This document shows positions 9,837 through 20,391 of a stretch of 64,000 nucleotides of DNA, in pieces. The first letter of the stretch is position 1. Each line of letters opens with the position of its first letter. A program made the position numbers and the translations under genes. The notes under the pieces are model-generated. The model worked only from the letters and a program-made list of their open reading frames with translations, was not told the DNA's origin and did no database searches. The stretch is from Chachezhania sediminis (GTDB lineage: Bacteria > Pseudomonadota > Alphaproteobacteria > Rhodobacterales > Rhodobacteraceae), in NCBI RefSeq assembly GCF_009765275.1, contig NZ_VOPH01000002.1, forward strand, positions 1 to 64,000, given 5' to 3'.

Positions 9837-12583
9837 CCCAGTCAGGGACTTCGTCGGGCGCCGTCGCACAAGTCGCGGGGCTGACGCTGCGCTATGGCAA
9901 GACCCTTGCGCTGGATGACGTGACGCTGGACATCCCGGCCGGCCAGATGGTCGGCCTGATCGGCCCCGACGGCGTGGGCAAGTCCAGCCTGCTGTCGCTG
10001 CTGTCGGGCGCCAAGGTGATCCAGGACGGCACCGCCCGGGTGCTGGACGGCGACATGGCCGATGCCGGTCACCGGACCGCGGTCTGCCCCCGCATCGCCT
10101 ATATGCCCCAGGGTCTGGGCAAGAACCTGTACCCTACGCTTTCGGTCTTCGAGAACGCGGAATTCTTCGGCCGTCTTTTCGGGCACAACCGCCGGGAACG
10201 GACGCGCCGCATCGACACGCTGCTGGCAGCCACCGGCATGTCCGCCTTCCGCGACCGCCCGGCGGCGAAGCTGTCGGGCGGCATGAAGCAGAAGCTGGGA
10301 CTGTGCTGTGCGCTGATCCATGACCCCGATTTCCTGATCCTGGACGAGCCCACGACCGGGGTGGACCCCCTGTCGCGCCGACAATTCTGGGAACTGATCG
10401 ACGAGATTCGCCGCGAACGCCCGACCATGAGCGTCATCGTCGCCACCGCTTACATGGAAGAAGCCGCGCGCTTCGACTGGCTGGTGGCGATGAACGCCGG
10501 GAAGGTCCTGGCCACCGGCGCGCCCGCCGACCTGCTGGCCCAGACCGGGGCCAAGGACCTGGACACCGCCTTTATCGCACTGCTGCCCGAAGACGCACGT
10601 CGTGGCCATTCCAAGGTGACGATCCCGCCCCGTGGCAAGGACGACAGCGACGTCCCGGCCATCGAGGCCGAGCACCTGACCATGCGCTTCGGCGATTTCA
10701 CCGCGGTCGACGACGTCAGCTTCCGCATCCGGAAGGGAGAAATCTTCGGCTTCCTGGGGTCCAACGGCTGCGGCAAGACCACGACGATGAAGATGCTGAC
10801 CGGCCTGCTGGAACCGACCGAGGGCAGGGCCGAACTGTTCGGCGCCACGGTCGATCCCCGCGATATGGACGTCCGACGGCGCGTGGGCTTCATGAGCCAG
10901 GCATTTTCCCTTTATACCGAACTGACGGTGGCGCAGAACCTGGACCTGCACGCGCGCCTGTTCGGGATGGACCCCGCGAAGATTCCCGGGCGGACCCGGG
11001 AAATGGCCGACCGGTTCGACCTGCACGACGTGATGGACGCCCTGCCCGACGCCCTGCCGCTGGGCATCCGGCAACGCCTGTCGCTGGCGGTGGCGATGAT
11101 CCACGGGCCGGAAATCCTGATCCTGGACGAACCGACATCCGGCGTGGACCCGGTGGCACGGGACGGGTTCTGGCAAATCCTGTCGGACCTGTCGCGCAAG
11201 GACGGGGTTACGATCTTCGTTTCCACCCATTTCATGAACGAGGCGGAACTCTGCGACCGCATCTCGCTGATGCATGCGGGCCGCGTGCTGGTCAGCGAAA
11301 CCGCGGCCGAGATCACGCGGATGAAGAGCGCGGACACGCTGGAAGATGCCTTCATCGCCTATCTGGAAGAGGCCATAGGCACGTCCGACGATACCGCCCC
11401 CCCGCCCGACACCGCACTGGCGAAGCAAGGTCTGGCCCAGCATGCCGCAACCGGCGGCTTCAGCCTGCGGCGGCTTCTCAGCTATACCCGGCTGGAGGCG
11501 CTGCAGCTTCAGCGCGACCCGATCCGGCTGACCATGGCGCTTCTGGGTTCGCTGATCCTGATGCTGGTGATCGCCTATGGCATCAACATGGATGTCGAGG
11601 ATCTGACCTTTGCCGTGCTGGACCGCGACGATACGTTCGTCAGCCGCAGCTATATCGCCGACCTGTCCGGGTCCCGGTACTTCATCGAACAGGACCCGAT
11701 CCTGAACTATCGCGACATGGACGAACGCATGCGCAGCGGGGCCCTCAGCCTCGCGATCGAGATCCCGGCAAATTTCGCCGCCGACGTCGCCCGCGGCCGA
11801 GAGGTTGCAGTGGCAGCCTGGATCGACGGCGCCAACCCGACCCGGGCCGAAACGGTCAGCGGCTACGTGCAGGGCATGCACGCCGAATGGCTGCAGCGCG
11901 CCGCCCGCGTGGCCTATGGCGACGCCGGCACCGCGGGGAATTTCGAACTGGTCACCCGCTATCGCTACAACCCCGAGGTCCGGAGCATCATCGCCATGGC
12001 CCCGGCGGTCATCCCGCTTTTGCTTATGATGATCCCGGCCATGCTGACCGCCCTGTCGGTTGTGCGGGAAAAGGAACTGGGGTCCATCGTCAATTTCTAC
12101 GTCACGCCGGTGACGCGAATCGAATTCCTGCTGGGCAAGCAGATGCCCTATGTCGTGCTGGCGATGCTGAACTTTGCCCTGATGTCGGCCTGCGCCGTCT
12201 TCGTTCTGGGCGTGCCCTTCACGGGCAGCCTGATGGCCTACACGCTGGCGGGTCTGCTTTACGTCATGTGCGCGACGGCGCTGGGCCTTGTCTTTTCGGC
12301 CTTCCTGCGCAGCCAGGTCGCGGCGCTGTTCGCGACCGCGATGCTGACCATGATTCCGGCGTCCCAGTTTTCCGGCATGATCGACCCGGTGTCGTCCCTG
12401 CAGGGCGCGGGGCGCGTGATCGGCGAGATCTATCCCACCAGCCATTTCATCATCATCTCGCGCGGGGCCTTTTCCAAGTCGCTCGGTCTGACCGACCTGT
12501 CCGCGTCGCTCCTGGCGCTGGCGGTGGCCATCCCGGTGATCCTGGGTATCGCCACCATGGCGCTGCGCAAGCAGGAGAAATAG
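9833..12583 (+). CDS. Fused ABC transporter: two ATPase domains plus ABC-2 permease (RbbA/YhiH-like)
   Basis: A 916-residue protein with two ATP-binding domains and a C-terminal permease. NBD1 spans about 10-235 with Walker [10 protein letters not shown] (Lys50), signature LSGGMKQKL and Walker B FLILDEP. NBD2 spans about 275-505 with Walker [10 protein letters not shown], the atypical signature LPLGIRQRL and Walker B ILILDEP. The permease begins at about 560 with one helix, a large extracytoplasmic loop, then five or six helices ending near 912, as in ABC-2 proteins. This architecture matches RbbA/YhiH-type half-exporters. It overlaps the HlyD stop by 4 bases and is followed 3 bases later by a second permease. 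Confidence 0.92.
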   Translation: MTQSGTSSGAVAQVAGLTLRYGKTLALDDVTLDIPAGQMVGLIGPDGVGKSSLLSLLSGAKVIQDGTARVLDGDMADAGHRTAVCPRIAYMPQGLGKNLYPTLSVFENAEFFGRLFGHNRRERTRRIDTLLAATGMSAFRDRPAAKLSGGMKQKLGLCCALIHDPDFLILDEPTTGVDPLSRRQFWELIDEIRRERPTMSVIVATAYMEEAARFDWLVAMNAGKVLATGAPADLLAQTGAKDLDTAFIALLPEDARRGHSKVTIPPRGKDDSDVPAIEAEHLTMRFGDFTAVDDVSFRIRKGEIFGFLGSNGCGKTTTMKMLTGLLEPTEGRAELFGATVDPRDMDVRRRVGFMSQAFSLYTELTVAQNLDLHARLFGMDPAKIPGRTREMADRFDLHDVMDALPDALPLGIRQRLSLAVAMIHGPEILILDEPTSGVDPVARDGFWQILSDLSRKDGVTIFVSTHFMNEAELCDRISLMHAGRVLVSETAAEITRMKSADTLEDAFIAYLEEAIGTSDDTAPPPDTALAKQGLAQHAATGGFSLRRLLSYTRLEALQLQRDPIRLTMALLGSLILMLVIAYGINMDVEDLTFAVLDRDDTFVSRSYIADLSGSRYFIEQDPILNYRDMDERMRSGALSLAIEIPANFAADVARGREVAVAAWIDGANPTRAETVSGYVQGMHAEWLQRAARVAYGDAGTAGNFELVTRYRYNPEVRSIIAMAPAVIPLLLMMIPAMLTALSVVREKELGSIVNFYVTPVTRIEFLLGKQMPYVVLAMLNFALMSACAVFVLGVPFTGSLMAYTLAGLLYVMCATALGLVFSAFLRSQVAALFATAMLTMIPASQFSGMIDPVSSLQGAGRVIGEIYPTSHFIIISRGAFSKSLGLTDLSASLLALAVAIPVILGIATMALRKQEK

Positions 12584-12586
12584 GCG

Positions 12587-13699
12587 ATGAACCTGGCCAA
12601 TGTCTTCCAGCTGGGCGTCAAGGAACTGCGCGGCCTTCTGCGCGATCCGGCGATGCTGGTGCTGATCGTCTATTCCTTCACCCTGTCGATCTACACCGAA
12701 TCGAACGCCCTGCCGGACACGCTGTCGAATGCCACGATCTCGATCGTGGACGAGGATCGCTCGACCCTGTCGAACCGAATCGCATCGGCCTTCTATCTGC
12801 CCTATTTCGTGCCCCCGGATCTGATCACGATTACCGAGATGGACGCCCGCATGGACCGCGGGCAGGACACCTTCGCGCTGGACATCCCGCCCGACTTCGC
12901 CCGCGACGTGCTGGCAGGCAACGTTCCGCAAATCCAGCTGAACGTGGACGCCACAAGGATGAGCCAGGCCTTCACCGGCGCAGGCTATATCCAGCAGATC
13001 GTCACGAACGAGGTGTCGGAATATGTCGACCGCGTCCGGTCGACACCCCGGATGCCCGTCGATCTTGTCCTGCGCGCGCGGTTCAACCCGGAAATGAACG
13101 CCAGCTGGTTCGGCGCGGTAAACAGCGTGATCATGTCGATCACGATGCTGTCGATCATCCTGACCGGCGCCGCCCTGATCCGGGAAAAGGAACACGGCAC
13201 GGTCGAACACCTGCTGGTCATGCCCGTGTCCGCGGCCGAAATCATGCTGTCCAAGATCTGGTCCATGGGCGCAGTGGTACTTCTGGCCTCGGCTGTGGGG
13301 ATCACCTTCGTGCTGCAGGGGGCGCTGCAGATCCCGATCGCCGGGTCGCTGGGCCTGTTCTTCCTTGGGGCGGTCCTGATGCTGTTCGCCACGACCGCGC
13401 TGGGGATCTTCCTGGCGACGGTGGCCGGATCGATGCCGCAATTCGGGCTTCTACTGATTCTGGTCCTGCTGCCGCTGAACATCCTGTCAGGCGGATTGAC
13501 CCCGCGCGAGAGCATGCCCGAAGCGATCCAGGCCATCATGCTTCTGGCCCCCAATACCCATTTCATCATCCTGTCGCAGGCGATCATGTTCCGCGGCGCC
13601 GGGCTGGAGGTCGTCTGGCCGCAGTTCCTGGCCCTCCTCCTGATCGGCACCGTATTGTTCTGGCTGGCGTATCTGCAGTTTCGGAAATTCTTGCGGTAA
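12587..13699 (+). CDS. ABC-2 type permease (YhhJ-like)
   Basis: A 370-residue ABC-2 permease: N-terminal helix at about 22-40, a large periplasmic domain to about 175, then five further helices (about 178-365). The segment ALIREKEHGTVEHLLVMPVS is the conserved cytoplasmic-loop motif of this family. It is paralogous to the permease half of the preceding fused gene and would form the heterodimer partner. The gap to that gene is 3 bases. I saw no clear intrinsic terminator after its stop. Confidence 0.92.
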   Translation: MNLANVFQLGVKELRGLLRDPAMLVLIVYSFTLSIYTESNALPDTLSNATISIVDEDRSTLSNRIASAFYLPYFVPPDLITITEMDARMDRGQDTFALDIPPDFARDVLAGNVPQIQLNVDATRMSQAFTGAGYIQQIVTNEVSEYVDRVRSTPRMPVDLVLRARFNPEMNASWFGAVNSVIMSITMLSIILTGAALIREKEHGTVEHLLVMPVSAAEIMLSKIWSMGAVVLLASAVGITFVLQGALQIPIAGSLGLFFLGAVLMLFATTALGIFLATVAGSMPQFGLLLILVLLPLNILSGGLTPRESMPEAIQAIMLLAPNTHFIILSQAIMFRGAGLEVVWPQFLALLLIGTVLFWLAYLQFRKFLR

Positions 13700-13750
13700 C
13701 GGACCGGGCCAGAACCTGTTTCCTGACAAGCCCGAACTCGAAGGCAGGTA

Positions 13751-13969
13751 CTACCAAGGTCGGAGGTCAGGACCCAGGCTGGCTCCGACCGTGGTGGCAG
13801 CGCAAGGAGCCCAAGTGTCTTTGCGACAATACATGTTCACGTGACCGTCAGAGCGGCGGTGCAGGATGAATTGGTCCTGGTCCCAGCCATCGTAGCGACG
13901 CGCTCTGCCTCGGCCGAAACGATCTTCCTCCGGATGGCAGTCCAACACCAGTCGTCCCATCGAACGCAT
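13751..13969 (-). CDS. Uncertain 72-residue ORF beside tRNA-Thr
   Basis: This is the only candidate gene in the roughly 320 bases between the exporter operon and tRNA-Thr. The frame starting at ATG 13969 encodes MRSMGRLVLDCHPEEDRFG and continues to ...TTVGASLGPDLRPW. Third-position GC is visibly lower than in neighbouring genes and no ribosome-binding site is evident. The frame continues upstream through the tRNA, which shows that openness alone is weak evidence. It could be a small gene, a remnant of an element inserted at the tRNA, or chance. I do not recognise the family. Confidence 0.22.
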   Translation of the reverse strand: MRSMGRLVLDCHPEEDRFGRGRARRYDGWDQDQFILHRRSDGHVNMYCRKDTWAPCAATTVGASLGPDLRPW

Positions 13970-14019
13970 ATGCGCCGATGTGAACACGATCCGGGTTACA
14001 ACACATTTCAACGGAAGGA

Positions 14020-14094
<75 letters not shown>

Positions 14095-14178
14095 AACGTG
14101 GGCGGTGAATTAGACTCAATCGCCACCCCGTGCAAGGGCAATCTGGACGCTTTTTCCATGCTAGGATAGGTAGGGCCC

Positions 14179-14388
14179 ATGGCAGAGAACCCCACCGGTA
14201 GAAGACCCGGCGGTCAGCCACGGGAAACGGGCCCGTCCCGCCCCGGAACGGACCGCGAAGATCGTCTGAAAGCCGCGCTGAAAGCCAACATGGCCCGGCG
14301 CAAGGCGCAGGCGCGGGCGCGCGCGTCAGTTGACGCGACGGGGGACAACGAAGGCGACGCACAGACGTCGGGCAGCGAGGAAAGGTAA
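14179..14388 (+). CDS. Small basic hypothetical protein upstream of murA
   Basis: A 69-residue protein with a polar, Arg/Gly/Pro-rich N-terminus, a short basic helix ([23 protein letters not shown], about 25-47) and an acidic tail. No domain is recognised. It starts at ATG 14179 after a weak AGGTAGGG and ends 5 bases before murA, a spacing typical of an operon leader gene. The [14 protein letters not shown] segment is a common pattern for small conserved proteins next to murA in Rhodobacteraceae, from memory. Confidence 0.7.
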   Translation: MAENPTGRRPGGQPRETGPSRPGTDREDRLKAALKANMARRKAQARARASVDATGDNEGDAQTSGSEER

Positions 14389-14393
14389 GGCTC

Positions 14394-15662
14394 ATGGACA
14401 CGATCGTCGTGACGGGCAACGGGGCGCTGAATGGCCAGATCCCCATCGCGGGCGCCAAGAACGCCTGCCTGACGCTGATGCCGGCAGCCCTTCTGAGCGA
14501 GGAACCGCTGACGCTGACCAATGCGCCGCGTCTCAGCGACATCCGCACGATGACGGATCTGCTGACCTCGCTGGGGGCCGAAGTCACCGCGCTGAAGAAC
14601 GGCCAGGTGCTGGCCATGTCCTGCCATGACCTGAACAACCACACCGCCGACCACGGCATCGTGCGCAAGATGCGCGCCTCGATCCTTGTCCTGGGCCCGA
14701 TGCTGGCCCGCGACGGACACGCGGTCGTGTCCCTGCCCGGCGGCTGCGAGATCGGGGTGCGCCCCGTCGACCTGCACCTGAAGGCGCTGGAAGCCATGGG
14801 CGCAGAAATGGAACTGAAAGGCGGCTACGTCCATGCCAAGGCGCCCAGCGGGCTGAAGGGCGGGATCATCGACTTCCCGCTGGTGTCCGTGGGTGCAACC
14901 GAAAACGCGCTGATGGCCGCAACGCTGGCCAAGGGCACCACGGTCATCAACAACGCCGCACGCGAACCGGAGATTGTCGACCTGGCCGTCTGCCTGCGCC
15001 GGATGGGCGCCCAGATCGAGGGCGAAGGCACTTCGACCATCACGATCCAGGGGGTGGACCGGCTGAACGGCGCGACCCACCCGGTGGTCGTCGACCGGAT
15101 CGAGCTGGGGACCTACATGCTGGCGCCCGCCATCACCGGCGGCACGGTGGAATGCCTGGGCGGCCGGCGCGAGCTGGTGGCCAGCTTCTGCGACAAGCTG
15201 GACGAGGCGGGAATAGAGGTGACGGAGACCGAGGCCGGCCTGTCCGTCCGCCGCCGCGACAACCGGATCCATGCAGTCGATGTGGTGACCGAACCCTTCC
15301 CGGGCTTTCCCACCGACCTGCAGGCCCAGATCATGGCGCTGCTGTGCACGGCCGAAGGCGAAAGCGTGCTGGAGGAACGGATCTTCGAGAATCGCTTCAT
15401 GCACGTTCCGGAACTGGGCCGCATGGGCGCCCAGATCGAGGTGCACGGCGGCACCGCCAGGGTGACCGGCGTGTCCCGCCTGAAGGGCGCACCGGTCGAG
15501 GCAACGGATCTTCGTGCCTCGGTCTCGCTGATCCTGGCGGGGCTGGCAGCGGAAGGCGACACCATCGTGTCCGAGGTCCAGCACCTCGACCGCGGCTATG
15601 AGCGCGTGGTCGAGAAGCTGCAGGCCGTCGGCGCCAAGATCGAACGGACCCAAGCCCAGTGA
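14394..15662 (+). CDS. murA: UDP-N-acetylglucosamine 1-carboxyvinyltransferase
   Basis: A 422-residue EPSP-synthase-fold enzyme that transfers enolpyruvate from PEP to UDP-GlcNAc, the first committed step of peptidoglycan synthesis. The substrate loop AGAKNA is at residues 19-24 (Lys22). The fosfomycin-reactive cysteine is Cys118 in [13 protein letters not shown] (E. coli Cys115), so the enzyme should be of the fosfomycin-sensitive class. Length and N-terminus match the family. The stop overlaps the GTG of the following DUF2948 gene. Confidence 0.97.
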   Translation: MDTIVVTGNGALNGQIPIAGAKNACLTLMPAALLSEEPLTLTNAPRLSDIRTMTDLLTSLGAEVTALKNGQVLAMSCHDLNNHTADHGIVRKMRASILVLGPMLARDGHAVVSLPGGCEIGVRPVDLHLKALEAMGAEMELKGGYVHAKAPSGLKGGIIDFPLVSVGATENALMAATLAKGTTVINNAAREPEIVDLAVCLRRMGAQIEGEGTSTITIQGVDRLNGATHPVVVDRIELGTYMLAPAITGGTVECLGGRRELVASFCDKLDEAGIEVTETEAGLSVRRRDNRIHAVDVVTEPFPGFPTDLQAQIMALLCTAEGESVLEERIFENRFMHVPELGRMGAQIEVHGGTARVTGVSRLKGAPVEATDLRASVSLILAGLAAEGDTIVSEVQHLDRGYERVVEKLQAVGAKIERTQAQ

Positions 15663-16138
15663 CACAGGACGCACGCTTTGAAGACGGCCGCGAGGCCCCG
15701 CTGAACCTGGGCGCCGTGGATGCCGAGGATCTGCAGGTCGTATCCTCGCTGGTGCAGGACGCGGTCTTCCCAATCACGGAAATCAAGTGGCTGCCAGCCG
15801 AACGCCGCTTTGCCCTGCTGCTGAATCGCTTCCGCTGGGAAGACGCGCCCAGCGCGCAACGCCGCCACCGGCCGGTGGAACGGGTGCAGTCGCTTCTGAT
15901 CGTGGCCGACGCGATGCGCGTGGCCAGCCAGGGCATCGACCGCAGCGACAAGGACACGATCCTGTCGGTCCTGTCGGTCACCTTCGAACCCGGCGAGGAC
16001 GGCACCGGCGCGGTCCTGATCACGCTGGCCGGCGACGGCGCCATCCGGCTGGAGGTCGAAACGCTGGACGTGACCCTGCGCGACGTGACCCGCCCCTATC
16101 AGGCACCGTCGGGCAAGATGCCGGGCCACCCGGACTGA
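15659..16138 (+). CDS. DUF2948 family protein
   Basis: A 159-residue cytoplasmic protein of a family conserved in alphaproteobacteria, often between murA and hisD. Recognisable stretches are [21 protein letters not shown] near the N-terminus, RFRWED in the middle, and a C-terminal [18 protein letters not shown]. No catalytic motif is evident and the function is unknown. It starts at a GTG (15659) that overlaps the murA stop, so translation is coupled. Confidence 0.9.
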   Translation: MTQDARFEDGREAPLNLGAVDAEDLQVVSSLVQDAVFPITEIKWLPAERRFALLLNRFRWEDAPSAQRRHRPVERVQSLLIVADAMRVASQGIDRSDKDTILSVLSVTFEPGEDGTGAVLITLAGDGAIRLEVETLDVTLRDVTRPYQAPSGKMPGHPD

Positions 16139-16159
16139 TCCCCGACCCCCACGGGACAA

Positions 16160-16179
16160 GCCGGGTCTTGAGACCCGGC
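16160..16179. other. Perfect 9-bp inverted repeat between DUF2948 and hisD
   Basis: GCCGGGTCT-TG-AGACCCGGC lies 21 bases after the DUF2948 stop and 40 bases before the hisD start. It is too tight a loop to be a standard terminator and has no T-run. It might be a transcription factor site, an mRNA processing or stability element, or a stunted extragenic repeat. Confidence 0.5.
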
Positions 16180-16218
16180 GGACCCTTGGATATCCCCCTC
16201 TGAACGATGGAGGGCACG

Positions 16219-17517
16219 ATGCCTGTTTTTCTCGACACGACCGACGCCGATTTCGCCGCGAAGTTCGAAACGCTTCTGGGTACCAAGCGCGAGGATGCGC
16301 CCGACGTGGCCGATACCGTGTCGGCGATCATCGCCGATGTGCGCGCCCGCGGCGACGCGGCGGTGATCGAGTTGACGGAACGCTTCGACCGCCTGTCCCT
16401 GACGCCCGAAACGCTTGCCTTTTCCGCCGACGAGGTCGACGCGGCGATCGAGACCGTGAACCCCGACGACCGGTCGGCGCTGGAACTGGCCGCGCAGCGG
16501 ATCCGTGCCTACCACGTCCGCCAGATGCCGCAGGACGCATCCTGGACCGATCCCGAAGGCGCCACGCTGGGCTGGCGCTGGGGACCTGTGACGGCCGCGG
16601 GGCTTTACGTGCCCGGTGGGCTGGCGTCCTATCCGTCCTCCGTCCTGATGAACGCGGTGCCGGCCAAGGTGGCCGGCGTGGACCGGCTGGCCATCACGGT
16701 CCCCTGCCCCGATGGCGTGGTGAACCCGCTGGTCCTCTTGGCCGCGCGGCTGGCGGGCGTGGACGAAATCTATCGCATCGGTGGCGCGCAGGCGGTGGCG
16801 GCGCTGGCCTATGGCACCGAAACCATCCCGGCGGTCGACAAGATCACCGGTCCGGGCAATGCCTATGTCGCGGCGGCCAAGCGGCAGGTCTTTGGCAAGG
16901 TGGGCATCGACATGATCGCGGGCCCGTCGGAAATCCTGGTCATTGCGGATGAGGACAACAACCCCGACTGGATCGCGCTGGACCTGATGAGCCAGGCGGA
17001 ACACGACCAGAGCGCGCAGTCGATCCTGATCACCGACAGTCCGAAGATGGCCCAGGCCGTGACCGAGGCCGTCGCCCGCCGCCTGGAGATGCTGGAACGG
17101 TCGGAAATCGCCGGCGCCAGCTGGCACGACTTCGGCGCAGTGATCACCGTGGCCTCGCTGGACGAAGCGGCGGAACTGTCGAACCGGATTGCGCCGGAGC
17201 ACCTTGAACTTTGCGTGGCCGATCCGGATGCGCTGGCCGCCAAGTGCCGCCATGCCGGCGCCATCTTCCTTGGCGCCTGGACGCCCGAGGCCATCGGCGA
17301 CTATGTCGGCGGCCCGAACCATGTGCTGCCCACGGCGCGGTCGGCCCGCTTTTCTTCCGGCCTGTCTGTCATGGACTTTTTGAAGCGGACGACCATGGCG
17401 AAGATGACTCCGGACGCCCTGCGTGCTATCGGCCCTGCAGCCGAACGCCTGGCGCAATCCGAAAGCCTTCAGGCCCACGGGTTGTCGGTGCGCGCAAGGC
17501 TCGACAGTCTGAACTGA
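16219..17517 (+). CDS. hisD: Histidinol dehydrogenase
   Basis: A 432-residue NAD-dependent zinc enzyme that oxidises L-histidinol to L-histidine in two steps, ending histidine biosynthesis. Family motifs include GGLASYPSSVLMNAVPA, ITGPGNAYVAAAKR, AGPSEILVIAD, the metal-ligand region SQAEHDQSAQS, the catalytic PEHLEL and YVGGPNHVLPT. The start MPVFLD at 16219 is preferred over the ATG 12 bases upstream because GGAGGG sits 5 bases before it. In this lineage hisD commonly stands away from the main his operon, which fits the context here. Confidence 0.96.
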   Translation: MPVFLDTTDADFAAKFETLLGTKREDAPDVADTVSAIIADVRARGDAAVIELTERFDRLSLTPETLAFSADEVDAAIETVNPDDRSALELAAQRIRAYHVRQMPQDASWTDPEGATLGWRWGPVTAAGLYVPGGLASYPSSVLMNAVPAKVAGVDRLAITVPCPDGVVNPLVLLAARLAGVDEIYRIGGAQAVAALAYGTETIPAVDKITGPGNAYVAAAKRQVFGKVGIDMIAGPSEILVIADEDNNPDWIALDLMSQAEHDQSAQSILITDSPKMAQAVTEAVARRLEMLERSEIAGASWHDFGAVITVASLDEAAELSNRIAPEHLELCVADPDALAAKCRHAGAIFLGAWTPEAIGDYVGGPNHVLPTARSARFSSGLSVMDFLKRTTMAKMTPDALRAIGPAAERLAQSESLQAHGLSVRARLDSLN

Positions 17518-17531
17518 GTGAACCGTCGCCC

Positions 17532-18011
17532 ATGTCGCATATCGCCGAAATTTCCCTGGACGAAACTGGCCTTGCGCCGCCGACGCCCGAGATCGAACAG
17601 GAACGCAAGGTGGCGATGTTCGACCTCCTGGAGGAAAACACCTTTGTCCTCCCCCGGCGCGACGACCGGGACACGCCCGAAGGCCCCTATAACCTGGGGC
17701 TGGCGATCCGGGACAAGCGACTGGTCTTCGACGTGACCACCGCAGATGGCGAAAAGGCGGCGGAATTCCACCTGTCGCTGGGGCCCTTCCGGCAGGTGGT
17801 GAAGGACTATTTCCAGATCTGCGCCAGCTATTTCGAAGCGGTGAAAAGCCTGCCCCCCAGCCAGATCGAGACCATCGACATGGCCCGGCGCGGCATCCAC
17901 AACGAAGGCAGCCGCATCCTGCAGGAACGGCTGGACGGCAAGGTCGAGATCGACGAGGACACCGCGCGGCGTCTCTTCACCCTCATCTGCGTGCTGCACT
18001 TCGGGGGCTGA
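17532..18011 (+). CDS. UPF0262 family protein
   Basis: A 159-residue soluble protein of the UPF0262 family, found almost only in alphaproteobacteria next to hisD. Recognisable parts are ERKVAMFDLLEENTF, LGPFRQVVKDYFQICASYFEAV and IDMARRGIHNEGSRIL. No enzyme motif is seen and the function is unknown. It starts 14 bases after hisD and is followed two bases after its stop by the phosphatase-like gene, so the set hisD-UPF0262-phosphatase-GNAT looks like one operon. Confidence 0.92.
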   Translation: MSHIAEISLDETGLAPPTPEIEQERKVAMFDLLEENTFVLPRRDDRDTPEGPYNLGLAIRDKRLVFDVTTADGEKAAEFHLSLGPFRQVVKDYFQICASYFEAVKSLPPSQIETIDMARRGIHNEGSRILQERLDGKVEIDEDTARRLFTLICVLHFGG

Positions 18012-18013
18012 TC

Positions 18014-18475
18014 ATGGCCGAACGGCTGCCGCAGTCCATTCTATTCTGCTGCGACCACAATGCCGTTCGCTCGCCGATGGCCGAAGGGCTGATGAAGAAG
18101 CTTTACGGCACCGGCACCTATGTCCAGTCCGTGGGCGTGAAGCACGACCTAGAAATCGATGGCTTCGCCATCGCCGTCTGCCAGGAAATGGATATCGAGC
18201 TGTCCCGCCACCGGGCGCGGTCCTTCGACCAGATGGAACAACTGGGCGACGATCTCAGCTCGTTCGACCTGATCGTCGCCCTGTCGCCGGCCAGCCAGCA
18301 GCGCGCGCTGGACCTGACGCGGTTCTATGCGCTGGACGTGGAATACTGGCCGATCCTGGACCCGACCGGACAGGGCGAAAGCCGCGAGGCGAAGCTGGTC
18401 AGCTATCGCCAGACCCGCGATCAGCTGATCGAGCGCATGACCGAGAAATGGGGCGAACCGGAGCACCTGCGGTGA
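18014..18475 (+). CDS. Low-molecular-weight phosphatase-like protein
   Basis: A 153-residue protein with the LMW-PTP/arsenate reductase P-loop CDHNAVRS (Cys13 to Arg19, the CX5R signature) and a C-terminal WPILDPTG with the general-acid Asp. Substrate preference between phosphotyrosine and arsenate cannot be read. The doubled CC before the loop and the absence of a downstream arsenic operon favour a protein phosphatase role. It lies 2 bases after UPF0262 and overlaps the GNAT start by 4 bases. Confidence 0.88.
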   Translation: MAERLPQSILFCCDHNAVRSPMAEGLMKKLYGTGTYVQSVGVKHDLEIDGFAIAVCQEMDIELSRHRARSFDQMEQLGDDLSSFDLIVALSPASQQRALDLTRFYALDVEYWPILDPTGQGESREAKLVSYRQTRDQLIERMTEKWGEPEHLR

Positions 18476-19056
18476 CCGAGCTGCGCGTCCTGACCGGCCC
18501 GGCGCTGGACGCGGCCCTTGACGATGTCGCCCGCCTGAGGATCGAGGTCTTCCATGCCTTCCCGTATCTCTACGACGGCGACCTGGCCTATGAACGGAAG
18601 TACCTGGAAAGCTATCGCACCAGCCCCGGCGCCATCGTCGTGGGGGCCTACGACGGCGCGCGGCTGGTGGGGGCGGCCACGGGCACGCCGCTGACGGACC
18701 ATGCCGACGACTTCGCGGCGGCCTTCGACGGCACGGGGATCGACCTGTCCACGGTCTTCTACTGCGCGGAATCGGTGCTGCTGCCAGGCTTTAGGGGACA
18801 GGGCATCGGCCACGGTTTCTTCGACGCCCGAGAGGCCCATGGCCGGGCCCTGGGCTTCACCCGGTCGGCCTTCTGCGGCGTGATCCGGCCGGCGGATCAC
18901 CCGGCCCGGCCCGCGGATTACGCGCCACTCGACCCGTTCTGGCGCAAACGGGGCTATGCGCCCCTGCCCGACGCGGTGGCAGAGTTCCGCTGGAAGGACC
19001 GGGACCAGGCAGAGGAGACGCCGAAGCGTCTCCAGTTCTGGATCCGGGATCTCTAG
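18472..19056 (+). CDS. GNAT family N-acetyltransferase
   Basis: A 194-residue acetyltransferase. The acetyl-CoA binding segment is SVLLPGFRGQGIGHGFFDAREAHGRALGF, with RGQGIG as the motif A pyrophosphate loop. It begins at GTG 18472, inside the last codons of the phosphatase-like gene, indicating translational coupling. The substrate is unknown. The conserved C-terminal pattern PFWRKRGYAPL is typical of the fold's motif B. Confidence 0.87.
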   Translation: MTELRVLTGPALDAALDDVARLRIEVFHAFPYLYDGDLAYERKYLESYRTSPGAIVVGAYDGARLVGAATGTPLTDHADDFAAAFDGTGIDLSTVFYCAESVLLPGFRGQGIGHGFFDAREAHGRALGFTRSAFCGVIRPADHPARPADYAPLDPFWRKRGYAPLPDAVAEFRWKDRDQAEETPKRLQFWIRDL

Positions 19057-19171
19057 ATCGTCGGCCGGGGCGGCTGGGCAAACCCCGCCCAACGCGTAAG
19101 ACGTAAAGATGTGCGGGGACCGCGCACCCTACGAGGTGGTCACAGCTGAACGCGGGGGAACAATCCCGCCG

Positions 19172-20224
19172 TCAGGTCGGGCGGACGCGGTGGATGCCGT
19201 CGTCGACCAGCCATTCCAGCCGCCCGTCTTCCACCAGCCGGTTCACGTGTGCCAGTGCCTCGGAAAATGCGAAGGAAAACTGGTGCGGGTCCAGCTGGCG
19301 GTGGAACAGCAGCGGCGTGATCTCTGCCGTGGTCAGCGGGCTTGGGCTGACGATCTCCACCACCTTGTCCAGCCGTTCGTCATGATGGGCGATCAGTTCA
19401 TCCGCGCGGACATGGGGCGCCGCAATCGGCAGACGGTGGCCCGAAAAGGTGACCGCATCGGCCGGCACGACCCGCTTGATCTGGTTCAGCGACCGGACGA
19501 AGGCACCCAGCGGGTCCGAATGGGGTTCCATCGCGTGGACCGAGACATTGGGCGAAATCCGCTCGATGATCTGGTCGCTCGCCATGAAAAAGTTCTCGTC
19601 CCGGCAGTACAGCATCGCCTGGTCCACCGAATGCCCGCCGCCGGTCAGCACCTCGAACTTTCGTCCGCCCAGCGTCAAACCCTGCGAGGGATCCAGCGCG
19701 ATGAAGTCGTCCGGCAGGCCGGAGACCATCTGAAGGTAGTGCAGCCCCCTGCCGGCCACGACCTTTGCCTGTTCGGCTGTGGCGCCGTGCTTCAGGTAAA
19801 AGTCGGAATAGAAATGGCCTTTTTCCGCGAAGGGGCCCAGCCCCAGATAGCTGCCCATCAGGTATTCCGTCAGGGTCATGTGCAGCGGGATGCCGAATCG
19901 TTCGGTCATCCAGCCCGCCAGGCCGATATGGTCCGGGTGGTGGTGCGACACGATCAGGCGCGAAAGCCTGATACCCTTCAGCGCATTCTGGAATGCGTGG
20001 TCCCAGATCTCCTTGGTGCGGTCGTCGCAGATGCCGGTATCCAGCAGGGCGAAACCGTCGTCGTCCTCGATCAGGTAGAGGTTCACGTGATCCAGCTGGA
20101 ACGGCAACGGAAACCGCATCCAGAGCACGCCGGGCGCGACCTCGATCGTTTCACCCGGGGCGGGCGGTTCCGTGAGGGCGGCCGCCGACAGCGGCGCGGG
20201 CGTGGTCTTGATGGCATGCACCAT
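19172..20224 (-). CDS. Metallo-beta-lactamase fold hydrolase
   Basis: A 350-residue MBL-fold protein. The metal-binding HxHxDH motif is HHHPDH in RLIVSHHHPDHIGLAGW, the second histidine is in GGGHSVDQAMLY, and a third in FSGHRLPI, the standard order for glyoxalase II-like hydrolases. The last third has a winged-helix-like end (LTTAEITPLLFHRQLDPHQF) as in the LACTB2-like branch. The start at 20224 (MVHAIKT) is preferred because the frame upstream is not coding-like. It converges on the GNAT gene with a 115-base gap that holds nothing I recognise. The substrate is unknown. Confidence 0.87.
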   Translation of the reverse strand: MVHAIKTTPAPLSAAALTEPPAPGETIEVAPGVLWMRFPLPFQLDHVNLYLIEDDDGFALLDTGICDDRTKEIWDHAFQNALKGIRLSRLIVSHHHPDHIGLAGWMTERFGIPLHMTLTEYLMGSYLGLGPFAEKGHFYSDFYLKHGATAEQAKVVAGRGLHYLQMVSGLPDDFIALDPSQGLTLGGRKFEVLTGGGHSVDQAMLYCRDENFFMASDQIIERISPNVSVHAMEPHSDPLGAFVRSLNQIKRVVPADAVTFSGHRLPIAAPHVRADELIAHHDERLDKVVEIVSPSPLTTAEITPLLFHRQLDPHQFSFAFSEALAHVNRLVEDGRLEWLVDDGIHRVRPT

Positions 20225-20391
20225 GGAAGTCTCCGTCTTGGGGCGCCGGCCGGATGCGTGGCGCCGAAATATCAATGTCCCTGTTGTAGGTGCACTCTGT
20301 GGCGCAAAGGGGGCAGGCCTGTAAAGCCCGGGCTTGCAAGGATGACAGTCCGCAGAAGGATCGTTGCGTCACATTCAGGCTTCAGGTGCCC

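Noticed and set aside
9842-13441. A 1199-codon leftward frame opposite the ABC exporter operon
   Set aside because: The composition (His, Gln, Arg, Gly-rich) is typical of an antisense shadow, and the sense strand encodes clear transporter domains.
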